Shown here piece by piece: positions 1-9,218 of a stretch of 64,000 bases of DNA. The position numbers and the translations under genes were made by a program. The notes under the pieces were generated by a model. It was given only the letters and a program-made list of their open reading frames with translations, was not told where the DNA came from and ran no database searches. Each line of letters begins with the position of its first letter. The first letter of the stretch is position 1. Source of the stretch: Streptomyces phaeofaciens (GTDB lineage: Bacteria; Actinomycetota; Actinomycetes; Streptomycetales; Streptomycetaceae). The DNA lies in NCBI RefSeq assembly GCF_014648915.1, contig NZ_BMSA01000003.1:186001-250000 (forward strand), in the 5' to 3' direction.

Positions 1-1492
1 CCTCTCGGATCGCCGTCCAGGCGTCCGGCACCTGAGCCTCGACGGCCGCCGACCGCCGCTCCTCGCGGCCGAAGAGCAGCCCGTACGTGAAGGTGTTCTC
101 CCCCGCCGCGTGCGCCACGGCGGACAGCTCGCGCAGGGTGGTGCGGGCCATCACGCTGTCCTGGTGGTCGCCGAGCAGGCCCTGGAGCGACTTCATGGAC
201 TTGACCAGGGTCTTGGCCGCACCGCCGAGGGCGGGGACGGCGGCCTCGGCCGCGTAGCGGGTGCGCTTGGCCTTCTTGCGGGCCTCGTGCAGCGCGAGGT
301 CGCGGTCGGCGCCGGGCGGCCGCTCGACGGCCTCCTCGATCAGCGCGGCCACCTTCCCGAAGTCCTTGCGTACGGCCTTGGGGAGCACCTTCTCCGGCTT
401 CCCGGCGGCCGCCTTGCGCACCGGCGGATCCGCGACCAGGGCGTCCAGGGTGTCGAGGAGGGTCAGATAGCGCGCGGAGTCCAGGGCGCCGAGCAGCCGG
501 CGGCGCGATCCGCCGTAGCCGGCCTTGGCCCAGGTGTGCAGGCGCTCGGAGACGGGGCCGTCGACCAGGGTGGCGGGCAGTTCGCCGAGCCCCGCGGCGA
601 GCCGCTCGGCCAGCACCTCCTGGTCGCGGCCCACGCCCAGTTCCCCGGCGAGCCACTTCAGCTCGTCGGCGATCGGGTCGGTGACCTCCCGGTCGAGGAC
701 CGTCCCGAACGAGCGGAAGGTGCTGCGCAGCCGCCGGGTGGCGACCCGCATGTCGTGCACGGACTCCTCGGCGTCCCGGCGCACGGCCGGGTCCAGCGCC
801 ACGATCGCGTCCCGCTGGGCGCGGACGTACGCCAGGACGTGGTCGCCGGCGGTGACGGGCTCGCCGGGCCCCTCGTCCTTGGGCTTCGGATGCCCGCCCT
901 TGGTCTCGGCGAGCGCCCGCGCCAGCTTCGAGGGGGACTTCGAGGGCCGTACGCCCGCCTTGCGCAGCCGCTTGTCCACCTTGTCCAGGAAGGCCGGGTC
1001 ACCGCCGTCGGCCAGCTCGACCTCGATCTCGGTCCACTGGGTGCGGCCCTTCCCGCCGAACAGCCGCTCCGCCCGTACGGTGTCGACTCCGACCTCGGCG
1101 AGCTGCCGGCCGTCGGCGTCGACGAGGTCGTGCACGTCCCGCGCGGAGCGCAGCCGCACCACGGGCACCAGTTGCCCTTCGCGCACCCGGGCGCGGACCA
1201 GTCCGGCGAGTTCTTCGGGGAGGTCGTCGCAGAGCGGGACCTGGATCTCGTCCCGGACTCCCGGTCCGACCGGGAGTTTCAGATGCCAGCCGGCGTCGGA
1301 GCCGCCGGTCCTGCGGCGCAGGGTGATCGAAGCCGCGGCCAGGCGCAGGTCCGAGGTGTCGTAGTAGGTCGCGTCGAGTTCTGCGGTGCCTTTGTCGAGG
1401 ACGTCCGCCACCTGGGGAACGCCGGTCAGGTCGGGCAGCCCACTGTCATCGGATTCGTACTTGCGCTCGATCTCGCGTTTCGTCTCCGCCAT
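1..1492 (-). CDS. CYTH and CHAD domain protein, C-terminus cut by window edge
   Basis: The first ~200 residues are a CYTH (triphosphate tunnel metalloenzyme) domain: the protein opens MAETKREIERKY, which contains the ExExK signature (EIERK). The following ~290 residues are a CHAD domain, a helical module rich in conserved His and basic residues, seen here as the VHDMRVATRRLRS and HEARKKAKRTRYAAE segments. CYTH-CHAD proteins are linked to inorganic polyphosphate or triphosphate substrates; the exact reaction here is unknown. No stop is reached before base 1, so the gene continues outside. The start is ATG at 1492. It lacks a Shine-Dalgarno sequence, but a TAGATT -10 box ends 6 nt upstream, suggesting a leaderless message. 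Confidence 0.9.
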   Translation of the reverse strand, partial: MAETKREIERKYESDDSGLPDLTGVPQVADVLDKGTAELDATYYDTSDLRLAAASITLRRRTGGSDAGWHLKLPVGPGVRDEIQVPLCDDLPEELAGLVRARVREGQLVPVVRLRSARDVHDLVDADGRQLAEVGVDTVRAERLFGGKGRTQWTEIEVELADGGDPAFLDKVDKRLRKAGVRPSKSPSKLARALAETKGGHPKPKDEGPGEPVTAGDHVLAYVRAQRDAIVALDPAVRRDAEESVHDMRVATRRLRSTFRSFGTVLDREVTDPIADELKWLAGELGVGRDQEVLAERLAAGLGELPATLVDGPVSERLHTWAKAGYGGSRRRLLGALDSARYLTLLDTLDALVADPPVRKAAAGKPEKVLPKAVRKDFGKVAALIEEAVERPPGADRDLALHEARKKAKRTRYAAEAAVPALGGAAKTLVKSMKSLQGLLGDHQDSVMARTTLRELSAVAHAAGENTFTYGLLFGREERRSAAVEAQVPDAWTAIRE

Positions 1493-1504
1493 GAATTGAA
1501 TCTA
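1493..1504 (-). promoter_or_regulatory. Candidate leaderless promoter of the CYTH/CHAD gene
   Basis: TAGATT (complement of 1499-1504) lies 6 nt before the ATG, the spacing expected if transcription starts at the start codon. No convincing -35 box is visible. The downstream hairpin of rodA lies just upstream, so the two signals are packed closely together. Confidence 0.45.
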
Positions 1505-1511
1505 GTCGCAC

Positions 1512-1544
1512 TCGGGCCCGGAGGGCAGTACCCACCGGGCCCGA
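1512..1544 (-). terminator. Hairpin downstream of rodA (second)
   Basis: Ten-base perfect stem TCGGGCCCGG / CCGGGCCCGA with a 13-nt loop, between rodA and the CYTH/CHAD gene. There is no U-run, as is common for terminators in Streptomyces. Confidence 0.55.
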
Positions 1545-1563
1545 ATGGCCGTGAAACACCGGC

Positions 1564-1585
1564 GGACGCCGAGGTGTCGGCGTCC
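1564..1585 (-). terminator. Hairpin just after the rodA stop codon
   Basis: GGACGCCGA and TCGGCGTCC pair perfectly (9 bp) around a 4-nt loop, 11 bases after the rodA stop. With the hairpin at 1512-1544 it forms a tandem terminator closing the mre-pbp2-rodA cluster. Confidence 0.6.
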
Positions 1586-1596
1586 TGTCCGGCTCG

Positions 1597-2796
1597 CTAC
1601 GCGGACATCGGCCGCTGCACGCGAATGGACTGCAACAGCCCTATCGCGACCCACACCGCGAACATCGACGATCCGCCGTAGGACACGAACGGCAGCGGAA
1701 GACCCGTCACCGGCATGATGCCGAGGGTCATGCCGATGTTCTCGAACGACTGGAACGCGAACCACGCCACGATCCCGGCGGCCACGACCGTGCCGTACAG
1801 CTCGGTCGTCTCGCGGGCGATCCGGCAGGCGCGCCACAGGACCACGCCCAGCAGCAGGACGATCAGCCCCGCGCCGACGAAGCCCAGTTCCTCGCCCGCG
1901 ACCGTGAACACGAAGTCCGTCTGCTGCTCGGGCACGAACTGACCGGTGGTCTGCGAACCGTGGAACAGGCCCGAGCCGGTCAGACCGCCCGAGCCGATCG
2001 CGATACGCGCCTGGTTGGTGTTGTAGCCGACGCCCGCCGGGTCGAGGCTCGGGTTGGCGAAGGCGGCGAACCGGGCGATCTGGTAGTCGTCCAGGATGTG
2101 CAGCTGCCAGACGGCGACCGCGCCGGCCGCGCCCGCGCCGAGGATCCCGAAGACCCAGCGGTTGGAGGCACCGGAGGCCAGCAGCACCCCCAGCACGATC
2201 ATCACCATCACCATGACCGACCCGAGGTCGGGCATCAGCATCACGACGAGCATGGGGACCGCCGCCAGGCCCAGCGCCTGGACGACCGTGCGGTGGTCCG
2301 GGTACGTCCTGTCGCCCGCGTCGACCCGGGCGGCCAGGAGCATCGCCGTGCCCAGGATGATCGTGATCTTCACGAACTCCGAGGGCTGAAGCGAGAAGCC
2401 GCCGCCCAGCACGATCCAGGAGTGGGCGCCGTTGACCGTCGAGCCCAGCGGTGTCAGCACCAGCAGGATCAGCAGCACCGACAGGCCGTAGAGCACCGGC
2501 ACCGCGTTGCGCAGGGCGCGGTGGCCGAGCCAGACCGTGCCGGCCATCAGGGCGAAGCCGATGCCGGTGTTCATCAGGTGCCGGATCAGGAAGTAGTACG
2601 GGTCGCCCTGGTTGATCTCGGTGCGGTTGCGGGTCGCCGAGAAGACCAGCACCGAGCCGATCAGCGACAGGGCCGTGGCCGACAGGAGTATCGGCCAGTC
2701 CAGTCGCCGGGCCAGCGAGTCACGGGCGAAGACCCGGGTCCAGCCGGCCCGCTCGGGCCCGTACCCGGAGACGGAGAAGCTGTTCGCGCCGGTCAT
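1597..2796 (-). CDS. rodA: RodA/FtsW/SpoVE-family SEDS glycosyltransferase
   Basis: 399-residue polytopic SEDS protein that polymerises lipid II glycan strands beside its cognate class B PBP. The family hallmark TDFVFTVAGEELGFVG and the C-terminal LPFVSYGGSS motif are present, along with about ten hydrophobic segments. I place the start at ATG 2796, not the ATG two codons upstream: GGAGG lies 8 nt from 2796, and this ATG overlaps the pbp2 stop as ATGA, giving translational coupling. In Streptomyces coelicolor the gene in this position (sfr) acts in spore-wall synthesis together with MreBCD. It is the last gene of the cluster. Confidence 0.95.
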   Translation of the reverse strand: MTGANSFSVSGYGPERAGWTRVFARDSLARRLDWPILLSATALSLIGSVLVFSATRNRTEINQGDPYYFLIRHLMNTGIGFALMAGTVWLGHRALRNAVPVLYGLSVLLILLVLTPLGSTVNGAHSWIVLGGGFSLQPSEFVKITIILGTAMLLAARVDAGDRTYPDHRTVVQALGLAAVPMLVVMLMPDLGSVMVMVMIVLGVLLASGASNRWVFGILGAGAAGAVAVWQLHILDDYQIARFAAFANPSLDPAGVGYNTNQARIAIGSGGLTGSGLFHGSQTTGQFVPEQQTDFVFTVAGEELGFVGAGLIVLLLGVVLWRACRIARETTELYGTVVAAGIVAWFAFQSFENIGMTLGIMPVTGLPLPFVSYGGSSMFAVWVAIGLLQSIRVQRPMSA

Positions 2797-5048
2797 GTGC
2801 ACATCCTCCGGCTTCCCCTCTTCCGCCGTCGCCTGCGGGTGTCCCGGTTGGTGCCCGTGCCGGTCTGCTGCACGGTGCCGGCCGGCTGCGACTCGTCCGG
2901 CTCGGGGACGCCCTGCTGGCTCAGACGCTGCTCCTTGGCCGGGTCCTTGGCGACCTTCGGGGACTTGATGGTGCCGTCCGTGCGGACCGTCGGCAGGCTC
3001 TTCTGCGGGGTGGGCAGCAGGGCCTTGGACTTGTCGATCGTGCCGTCGTCGGCGACGCCGTACAGCGCGTCGTAGATGTTGCGCACGGCCGGGCCGGACG
3101 CTCCCGAACCGGTACCGCCCTGCGAGATCGTCATCACGACCGCGTAGTCCTTGGTGTACGTGGTGAACCAGGACGTCGTCTGCTTGCCGTAGACCTCGGC
3201 GGTACCCGTCTTGGCGTGCATCGGGATCTTGTCCTGCGGCCAGCCGACCTGGGCGAAGCGCCAGGCCGCCGTACCGCGGGTGGCGACGCCCGCGAGGGCC
3301 TCGTCCATCTGGTTCAGCGTGGTCCTGCTTATCGGCAGCTTGCCGTGCGACGTGGGCTCGATCTCGGTGACCTTCTTGCCGTCGGCGCTGATGACGGCCT
3401 TGCCGACCGTGGGGTCGTAGAGCGTGCCGCCGTTGGAGATGGCGGCGTAGATCGTGGCCATCTGGATCGGGGTGACGAGGGTGTCGCCCTGGCCGATGGA
3501 GTAGTTGATCTCGTCACCGGCGCGCATCTGGTTGCCTTCGAGGCAGTTCTCGTAGGCGATCACCTCGACGTAACTGCCGTCCTTCTTGCCGGACTTGCAC
3601 CAGGCGTCCTTGTTGGCCTCCCAGTAGGCCTGCTTCCAGGCGCGGTCCGGGACCCGGCCGGTGACCTCGTTGGGGAGGTCGATGCCGGTCTCCTTGCCGA
3701 GGCCGAACTGGTGGGCGGCCTTGAAGAAGTAGTCGTTGGCGCTCTTCTTCGGCTTGATGCCGCCGTCCTTCTGCCACTCCCGGTGCGCGAGCCCGTAGAA
3801 CACGGTGTCGCAGGAGACCTCGAGGGCGCGGCCGAGGCTGATCGGGCCGAAGTTCTCCGACTCGAAGTTCTTGAAGACCTGTCCGCCCACCGAGTAGGAG
3901 CTGGTGCACGGGTAGTGGCCGTCGAACGCGTACCCGGCCTCGACCGCCGCCGCCGTCGAGATCACCTTGAAGGTGGAGCCGGGGGCCGACTGACCCTGTA
4001 TGGCCCGGTTGAGCAGCGGATAGTTGGAGGACTTGCCGGTGAGCTTCTTGTAGTCCTTGGCGGAGATGCCGCCGACCCAGGCGTTGGGGTCGTAGTTCGG
4101 GTTGGACGCCATGGCGACGATCCGGCCGGTCTTGGCCTCCATCACCACGACGGCGCCGGAGTCGGCCTTGTACTTCTCCTGGGTGTTGCGGTCCCACTGC
4201 TTGCGGGCTTCCTTCATCGCCTCGTTCAGCTCGTACTCGGCGACCCGCTGGACGCGGGAGTCGATGCTGGTGACGAGGTTGGAGCCGGGCTGGGCCGCGT
4301 CCGCCTCGGCCTGGCCGATGACCCGGCCGAGGTTGTCGACCTCGTAGCGGGTGACGCCGGCCTTGCCGCGCAGTTCCTTGTCGTACTGCCGCTCCAGGCC
4401 GGAGCGGCCGACCTGGTCGGAGCGCAGATAGGGCGAGTCGGTGTCCTGGGCCTTGGTGATCTCCTCGTCGGTGACCGGGGAGAGGTAGCCGAGGACCTGG
4501 GCGGTGTTGGACTTGCCGGGGGCGGGGTAGCGCCGCACGGCCTCCGGCTCGGCGGTGATGCCGGGGAAGTCCTCGGCGCGCTCGCGGATCTGGAGGGCCT
4601 GCTTGGCGGTGGCCTCGTCGGTGATGGGGATCGGCTGGTACGGCGAACCGTTCCAGCAGGGCTGGGGGGTCTCGGCGTCGCACAGGCGGACCTTCTGAAG
4701 GACCTCCTCGGGGTCCATGCCGAGGACGCCCGCGAGCTTGGTCAGGACCGCCTTGCCGTCGTCCTGCTGCTTGAGCAGGTCGGTACGGGAGGCGGAGACC
4801 ACCAGCCGGGTCTCGTTGTCCGCGAGGGGGATTCCGCGCGCGTCCAGGATGGAGCCTCGGACGGCGGGCTCGACGACCTGCTGGACGTGGTTGCCGGAGG
4901 CCTCCTTGGCGTACTCCGCGCCCTCCCGGATCTGGAGGTACCACAGGCGTCCGCCGAGGGTGCCGAGGAGGGAGAGGACGAGGATCTGGATCACGACGAG
5001 ACGGATCTGGACCCGTGGGGTCCGCCCGGTCTCGGGAATGTTGGTCAC
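2793..5048 (-). CDS. pbp2: Penicillin-binding protein 2 (class B transpeptidase)
   Basis: 751 residues, long for a PBP2. There is one N-terminal membrane anchor (~residues 15-35), then a PBP dimerisation domain and a transpeptidase domain with the SxxK nucleophile motif S358-T-F-K361, S412-C-D in the SxN position and KTG at 613-615. It cross-links peptidoglycan outside the membrane with RodA, whose start overlaps its stop. The start is GTG 5048, preceded by GGGGGAGG at 8 nt. The last ~90 residues are a hydrophilic tail ending in a run of Arg/Lys, unlike typical PBP2 termini. A 116-bp gap separates it from mreD. Confidence 0.95.
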   Translation of the reverse strand: MTNIPETGRTPRVQIRLVVIQILVLSLLGTLGGRLWYLQIREGAEYAKEASGNHVQQVVEPAVRGSILDARGIPLADNETRLVVSASRTDLLKQQDDGKAVLTKLAGVLGMDPEEVLQKVRLCDAETPQPCWNGSPYQPIPITDEATAKQALQIRERAEDFPGITAEPEAVRRYPAPGKSNTAQVLGYLSPVTDEEITKAQDTDSPYLRSDQVGRSGLERQYDKELRGKAGVTRYEVDNLGRVIGQAEADAAQPGSNLVTSIDSRVQRVAEYELNEAMKEARKQWDRNTQEKYKADSGAVVVMEAKTGRIVAMASNPNYDPNAWVGGISAKDYKKLTGKSSNYPLLNRAIQGQSAPGSTFKVISTAAAVEAGYAFDGHYPCTSSYSVGGQVFKNFESENFGPISLGRALEVSCDTVFYGLAHREWQKDGGIKPKKSANDYFFKAAHQFGLGKETGIDLPNEVTGRVPDRAWKQAYWEANKDAWCKSGKKDGSYVEVIAYENCLEGNQMRAGDEINYSIGQGDTLVTPIQMATIYAAISNGGTLYDPTVGKAVISADGKKVTEIEPTSHGKLPISRTTLNQMDEALAGVATRGTAAWRFAQVGWPQDKIPMHAKTGTAEVYGKQTTSWFTTYTKDYAVVMTISQGGTGSGASGPAVRNIYDALYGVADDGTIDKSKALLPTPQKSLPTVRTDGTIKSPKVAKDPAKEQRLSQQGVPEPDESQPAGTVQQTGTGTNRDTRRRRRKRGSRRMCT

Positions 5049-5164
5049 TGCTGCTGCCTCCCCCTTTCAGTGCGCAGGCGTGTGTGCGCTGACGAATGAT
5101 GAACGACCGGCCTGTGAGGCCTCGTTCCGCCCGGGCTTCCCCGTTCGGGTGAACTCGCGGGGGC

Positions 5165-5836
5165 TCACAGCCGCTTGACCCCCTTGATCCGGCCGGCCCG
5201 CGCCACCCGGGCCTTGGTGACCTTCATCTTCAGCCCGCCGCGCTGGCCGCCGATGCGCAGCCCCGTGCCCGAGGAGAGCCAGCCGGAGGAGATGTCCGAC
5301 GACTTGCCGGCGGAGCCGGTCTCGCCGAGCGGGTCGTTCTCCGCCCGCCGGGCCAGGAACATCACCGCGGGGACGATGAACGGGGCGAGCAGCAGGTCGT
5401 ACAGGGCGGCGGTGAACAGCAGGCCGGTCAGGCCGACATGGCGGGCGGCGGTGTCGCCGACGAGGGCGCCCACGCCCGCGTAGAGCAGGGTGGAGCCGAT
5501 CGCGGCGCCGACCACGACCAGCATCGGGCCGGTGGCCGACTTGATCTGCCCGTTCTCCGGTTTGATCAGCCCGGCGAGGTAGCCGATCACACACAGCACC
5601 AGGGCGTAGCGGCCGGCCGCGTGGTCGGCGGGCGGGGCGAGGTCGGCGAGGAGGCCGGCGCCGAAGCCGATGAGGGCGCCGCCGACATGGCCGTAGACCA
5701 TGGCGAGGCCCAGGACGGTGAGCAGGAGGAGGTCGGGGACGGCGCCGGGCAGATGGAGGCGGGCGAGGACGCTCACCTGGACCACCAGGGCGACGACGAT
5801 CAGCGGGGCGGAGAGCAGGATCCGGTTGACGCGCAT
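5165..5836 (-). CDS. mreD: Rod shape-determining membrane protein MreD
   Basis: 223-residue integral membrane protein with five to six hydrophobic segments. It starts MRVNRILLSAPLIVV and carries the conserved PDLLLL segment of MreD near residues 34-39. Its role is to couple MreC and the SEDS/PBP synthase; in Streptomyces it belongs to the spore-wall synthesising complex. The C-terminal ~60 residues are soluble and basic, an extension compared with the ~160-residue E. coli protein. The start is ATG 5836, 15 bp after the mreC stop, with AGGAG 12 nt upstream, so the two genes are clearly co-transcribed. Confidence 0.92.
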   Translation of the reverse strand: MRVNRILLSAPLIVVALVVQVSVLARLHLPGAVPDLLLLTVLGLAMVYGHVGGALIGFGAGLLADLAPPADHAAGRYALVLCVIGYLAGLIKPENGQIKSATGPMLVVVGAAIGSTLLYAGVGALVGDTAARHVGLTGLLFTAALYDLLLAPFIVPAVMFLARRAENDPLGETGSAGKSSDISSGWLSSGTGLRIGGQRGGLKMKVTKARVARAGRIKGVKRL

Positions 5837-5851
5837 GGGGTGTGTCAGCTC

Positions 5852-6787
5852 CTACTGCTGCTCTTGCTGCTGGCCGTCGGCGTTCGGGGTCACCGTGACG
5901 GTGACCGTCGGAGTGGGTACCGGTTTGGGCTTGGCCGGCAGCACCGTGTCGCGCGGGTCCTTCTTCGGCGCCTCGACGACCACGCCGATGATGTCGAGCT
6001 TGGTGAAGCTGACGTAGGGCGTGACGTAGAGGGTGCGGGTGAGGTCGCCGCCGGAGGGGTCGACCCGGGAGACCACGCCCACCGGGACGCCCGGCACGAA
6101 CGGCCTGTCGGCCTGCGAGCCGAAGGTGACCAGCCGGTCGCCCTTCTTCACGTCCGCCTTGCCGTTGAGCAGTTCGACCCGCAGCGGCTGGTCGCCCTGT
6201 CCGGAGGCGAAGCCCAGCTCGTCGGAGGCCTCCATCCGGGTGCCGACCGTGAAGTCGGGGTCGTTGGCGAGCAGGACGGTCGCGGTGTCCGGTCCGACCG
6301 TGGTGACCCGCCCGACCAGCCCGTCGCCGTTCAGGACGGTCATGTCGCGGGTGACGCCGTCCCGGGCGCCGACGTCGATGGTGATCGTCCAGGAGAAGCC
6401 CTGGGCCGCCCCTATCGCGATGACCTCCGCGCCCTTGATGCCGTACTGGCCCGCGCCCGCGGTCTTCAGCATCTTGTCGAGCTGGGCGAGGCGGCTGCGG
6501 TTGCGGTCGTCGCTGCCGAGCTTCGCCTCGAGGGCCGCGTTCTCCTTCTCCAGCTCGGCGAGCCGGTCGTGTCGCTCGTCGGAGTCACGGACGGCGGAGA
6601 CGGCGTTGCCGACGGGGTTCACCGCCGACGCCACACCGTCCTCGATCGGTCCGAAGACCGCGGCCGCGGCCTGTCGGGCACCGTCGACCGGGGAATCCTC
6701 CCCTCCCCGGATGTCGACCGTGATCAGCGCGAACGCGACGGCGACCAGCAGCACCAGGAGCAGCCGGCTCTCTCGTGTGTCCCTCAC
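5852..6787 (-). CDS. mreC: Rod shape-determining protein MreC
   Basis: 311 residues with one N-terminal transmembrane helix (~9-24), a short coiled coil (LAELEKENAALEAKL, ~75-90) and the paired beta-barrel domain of MreC. It ends in a Pro/Thr/Gln-rich tail. MreC bridges the membrane and periplasm-like space and activates the PBP2-RodA pair. The start is GTG 6787; the nearest Shine-Dalgarno-like run (GAGGAAGGG) is about 15 nt away, so the start is less certain than its neighbours. A hairpin lies between mreB and this gene, so it may have its own promoter or depend on read-through. Confidence 0.92.
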   Translation of the reverse strand: MRDTRESRLLLVLLVAVAFALITVDIRGGEDSPVDGARQAAAAVFGPIEDGVASAVNPVGNAVSAVRDSDERHDRLAELEKENAALEAKLGSDDRNRSRLAQLDKMLKTAGAGQYGIKGAEVIAIGAAQGFSWTITIDVGARDGVTRDMTVLNGDGLVGRVTTVGPDTATVLLANDPDFTVGTRMEASDELGFASGQGDQPLRVELLNGKADVKKGDRLVTFGSQADRPFVPGVPVGVVSRVDPSGGDLTRTLYVTPYVSFTKLDIIGVVVEAPKKDPRDTVLPAKPKPVPTPTVTVTVTPNADGQQQEQQ

Positions 6788-6906
6788 GTGCGGCGGCCGT
6801 GCCCTTCCTCGATAGGAAATCAGGAACCAGGATTCAGGAATTCGGGTAGCCCCTGGCCAGGATGACCAAGGGCGCTTTGTCGGAGCTTATGCCGCGATAT
6901 CAACGA

Positions 6907-6942
6907 TCCGCCGCACGAGGAGAGATCATCCCGTACGGCGGA
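6907..6942 (-). terminator. Intercistronic hairpin between mreB and mreC
   Basis: Eleven paired bases (one G-U wobble), TCCGCCGTACG with CGTGCGGCGGA on the minus strand, start 14 nt after the mreB stop. No U-run follows. It could terminate most mreB transcripts and leave limited read-through into mreC, or protect an mRNA 3' end. Confidence 0.5.
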
Positions 6943-6956
6943 ATCGAAGCGTTACG

Positions 6957-7988
6957 TCATCTGCGGGGCGCGGCGTCCAGAACCTGCTGGAGCGCCTCGA
7001 ACTCCTCGACACACTTGCCGGAGCCGAGCGCGACGCTGTCCAGCGGATCCTCGGCGATGTGGATCGGCATGCCGGTCTCCCGGCGCAGCCGCTCGTCCAG
7101 ACCGCGCAGCAGGGCTCCGCCGCCGGTCAGAACGATTCCGCGGTCCATGATGTCGCCGGACAGCTCCGGCGGGCACTTGTCGAGCGTGGTCTTCACGGCG
7201 TCGACGATCGCGTTGACCGGCTCCTCGATCGCCTTGCGCACCTCGGCGGCCGAGATCACGACGGTCTTGGGCAGCCCGGACACCAGGTCCCGGCCCCGGA
7301 TTTCGGTGTGCTCGTCGGAGTCGAGGTCGTACGCCGAGCCGATGGTGATCTTGATCTGCTCGGCCGTCCGCTCACCGAGAAGGAGGCTGTACTCCTTCTT
7401 GATGTGCTGGATGATCGCGTTGTCCAGCTCGTCGCCCGCGACGCGGATGGACTGTGCGGTGACGATGCCGCCGAGCGAGATGACCGCGACCTCCGTGGTG
7501 CCGCCGCCGATGTCCACCACCATGTTGCCCGTGGCCTCGTGGACCGGCAGGCCGGAGCCGATGGCTGCGGCCATGGGCTCCTCGATGATGTGCACCTGAC
7601 GGGCGCCGGCCTGGGTCGACGCCTCGATGACGGCACGGCGCTCGACGCCCGTGATGCCCGAGGGCACGCAGACGACGACCCGCGGCCGGGCGAGATACCG
7701 CCGCTTGTGGATCTTCAGAATGAAGTAGCGGAGCATCCGCTCGGTGATCTCGAAGTCGGCGATGACGCCGTCCTTCAGCGGGCGCACGGCCACGATGTTG
7801 CCCGGCGTCCGCCCGATCATCTTCTTCGCCTCCGCGCCGACCGCGAGGATGCCACCGGTGTTGGTGTTGATCGCGACGACGGACGGCTCGTTGAGTACGA
7901 TCCCGCGACCCCTGACGTACACCAGCGTGTTGGCGGTCCCGAGGTCGACAGCCATGTCACGGCCGATGAACGACATTGAGTTCCCCAT
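6957..7988 (-). CDS. mreB: Actin-like cytoskeletal protein MreB
   Basis: 343-residue actin-fold ATPase. Visible motifs are phosphate 1 ([11 protein letters not shown], residues 15-25), phosphate 2 ([14 protein letters not shown]) and the adenosine loop ([11 protein letters not shown]). In Streptomyces MreB organises spore-wall thickening instead of vegetative rod shape. The frame stays open upstream, but the conserved protein begins [13 protein letters not shown] take ATG 7988; ATG 7976 (MSFIGRDM) is possible since GGGGA lies 4-5 nt before it. About 360 bp of gene-free sequence upstream would hold its promoters. Confidence 0.95.
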   Translation of the reverse strand: MGNSMSFIGRDMAVDLGTANTLVYVRGRGIVLNEPSVVAINTNTGGILAVGAEAKKMIGRTPGNIVAVRPLKDGVIADFEITERMLRYFILKIHKRRYLARPRVVVCVPSGITGVERRAVIEASTQAGARQVHIIEEPMAAAIGSGLPVHEATGNMVVDIGGGTTEVAVISLGGIVTAQSIRVAGDELDNAIIQHIKKEYSLLLGERTAEQIKITIGSAYDLDSDEHTEIRGRDLVSGLPKTVVISAAEVRKAIEEPVNAIVDAVKTTLDKCPPELSGDIMDRGIVLTGGGALLRGLDERLRRETGMPIHIAEDPLDSVALGSGKCVEEFEALQQVLDAAPRR

Positions 7989-8350
7989 CAGGATTCGACT
8001 GGCCTTCCCATGAGCTTGTGAGGGCTGTTTCAGGTCGGCGAGGTGGGTGCTGTGACGTGAAGGGTTCCATCGTAGACGCGCCTTCCCGAACACTGCGCGA
8101 GGGTCTTCGCCATTGTCAGCAGATGCCGGACCGGCTCGCTTGTGGAGACGGTCCATCGGGGGCACGCGTTCCCCCGATCGGCACGCATATGCCGAAGGAC
8201 GGCCGAAAAGGTACGGCCGTCCCTGGTCGGACGCGTGGGCGAACTGACGGAGGCTCAGAAAAAACCGCGAAAAATCCGCGATCACCGGCAGTCGGCGGGC
8301 TCAGCCACGGCAGCGGTGGGCGGCCCGGGGCGCGGCCGGAACCGGAGGGC
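7989..8350. other. Gene-free region between ndk and mreB
   Basis: 362 bp without a credible ORF. It contains the probable ndk terminator (8260-8284), and the rest is presumably the mreB promoter region. I could not pick out a confident -35/-10 pair. Confidence 0.6.
8260..8284 (-). terminator. Probable intrinsic terminator of ndk
   Basis: On the minus strand ATCGCG pairs with CGCGGT (one wobble) around a T-rich loop and runs into TTTTTT, a rare true U-run here. It lies about 70 nt after the ndk stop. Confidence 0.5.
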
Positions 8351-8764
8351 TCAGGCGCGGCCCGGGAAGAAGATCTTCACCTCGCGCTCGGCGGACTCCT
8401 CGGAGTCGGAGGCGTGGATCAGGTTCTCCCGGACGATGACGCCGAAGTCGCCGCGGATCGAACCGGGCGCGGCGGCGATCGGGTCGGTCGGGCCGGCGAG
8501 CGCGCGCACGCCCTCGATGACCCGCTCGCCCTCGACGATCAGCGCCACGACCGGGCCGGAGGCCATGAACTCCACCAGCGGCTCGTAGAACGGCTTGCCC
8601 TTGTGCTCCCCGTAGTGCTGCTCCAGTGTGTCCTGGTCCAGCGTGCGCAGCTCCAGCGCGGTGATCTGCCAGCCGGCCTTGCGCTCGATACGGCTGATGA
8701 TCTCGCCGGTCAGGCCACGACGGACGGCGTCGGGCTTGAGGAGGACGAGGGTGCGCTGGCTCAC
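8351..8764 (-). CDS. ndk: Nucleoside diphosphate kinase
   Basis: 137 residues, the normal family length. It transfers the gamma phosphate between nucleoside tri- and diphosphates through a phospho-histidine. The active-site segment NLIHASDSEESAEREV is intact near the C-terminus, and the protein opens with the typical SQRTLVLLKPDAVRRGL. The start is GTG 8764, with AAGGAG 6 nt upstream. An upstream ATG at 8794 is in frame, but the extra ten residues are not family-like. It is transcribed on its own or behind the DUF4233 gene, 78 bp away. Confidence 0.96.
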   Translation of the reverse strand: MSQRTLVLLKPDAVRRGLTGEIISRIERKAGWQITALELRTLDQDTLEQHYGEHKGKPFYEPLVEFMASGPVVALIVEGERVIEGVRALAGPTDPIAAAPGSIRGDFGVIVRENLIHASDSEESAEREVKIFFPGRA

Positions 8765-8842
8765 GAGGGGCTCCTTACGACTGCGGGTGGGCACTACGGC
8801 CGGTGCGGTGGGACGAGATTACAGGGCGTGTCCGTGCCCCTG

Positions 8843-9208
8843 TCACACAGCGTCAGCGGTATCCCCCGAGGAGGCCGCGGCCTGTGCGGCGAACCGGGCC
8901 TTCGCCTCGTCGATCTTCCGGCCGTAGTGCACCGAGGCCCACCACAGACCGGCGAACAGCAGACCAAGGATGAACATCGTCGGGACGACGAAACCGGCGG
9001 CGACCAGCGCGATCTGGAGCGCCCAGCCGAGGGCCACGCCCCCGGGCCGGGTGATCACACCGCACAGCACCACGCAGAAGAACATCGCGGCCCCGCACAC
9101 CGTCCACACCGTGGACATGGCCAGATCGGGGTCCTTCATGGCGACCAGTCCGGCGAAGCCGACGATGAAGAACTCGCCGATCAGGGTCGAGGAACAGAGC
9201 GTACGCAT
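8843..9208 (-). CDS. Small DUF4233-type membrane protein
   Basis: 121 residues with about four hydrophobic helices and a charged C-terminal tail (GRKIDEAKARFAAQ). Actinobacteria commonly carry a protein of this type directly after folC; its function is unknown. The start, ATG 9208, is 10 bp after the folC stop, so the two are almost certainly co-transcribed. The Shine-Dalgarno sequence is weak, consistent with coupling to folC translation. Confidence 0.8.
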   Translation of the reverse strand: MRTLCSSTLIGEFFIVGFAGLVAMKDPDLAMSTVWTVCGAAMFFCVVLCGVITRPGGVALGWALQIALVAAGFVVPTMFILGLLFAGLWWASVHYGRKIDEAKARFAAQAAASSGDTADAV

Positions 9209-9218
9209 GGCTGGGGAC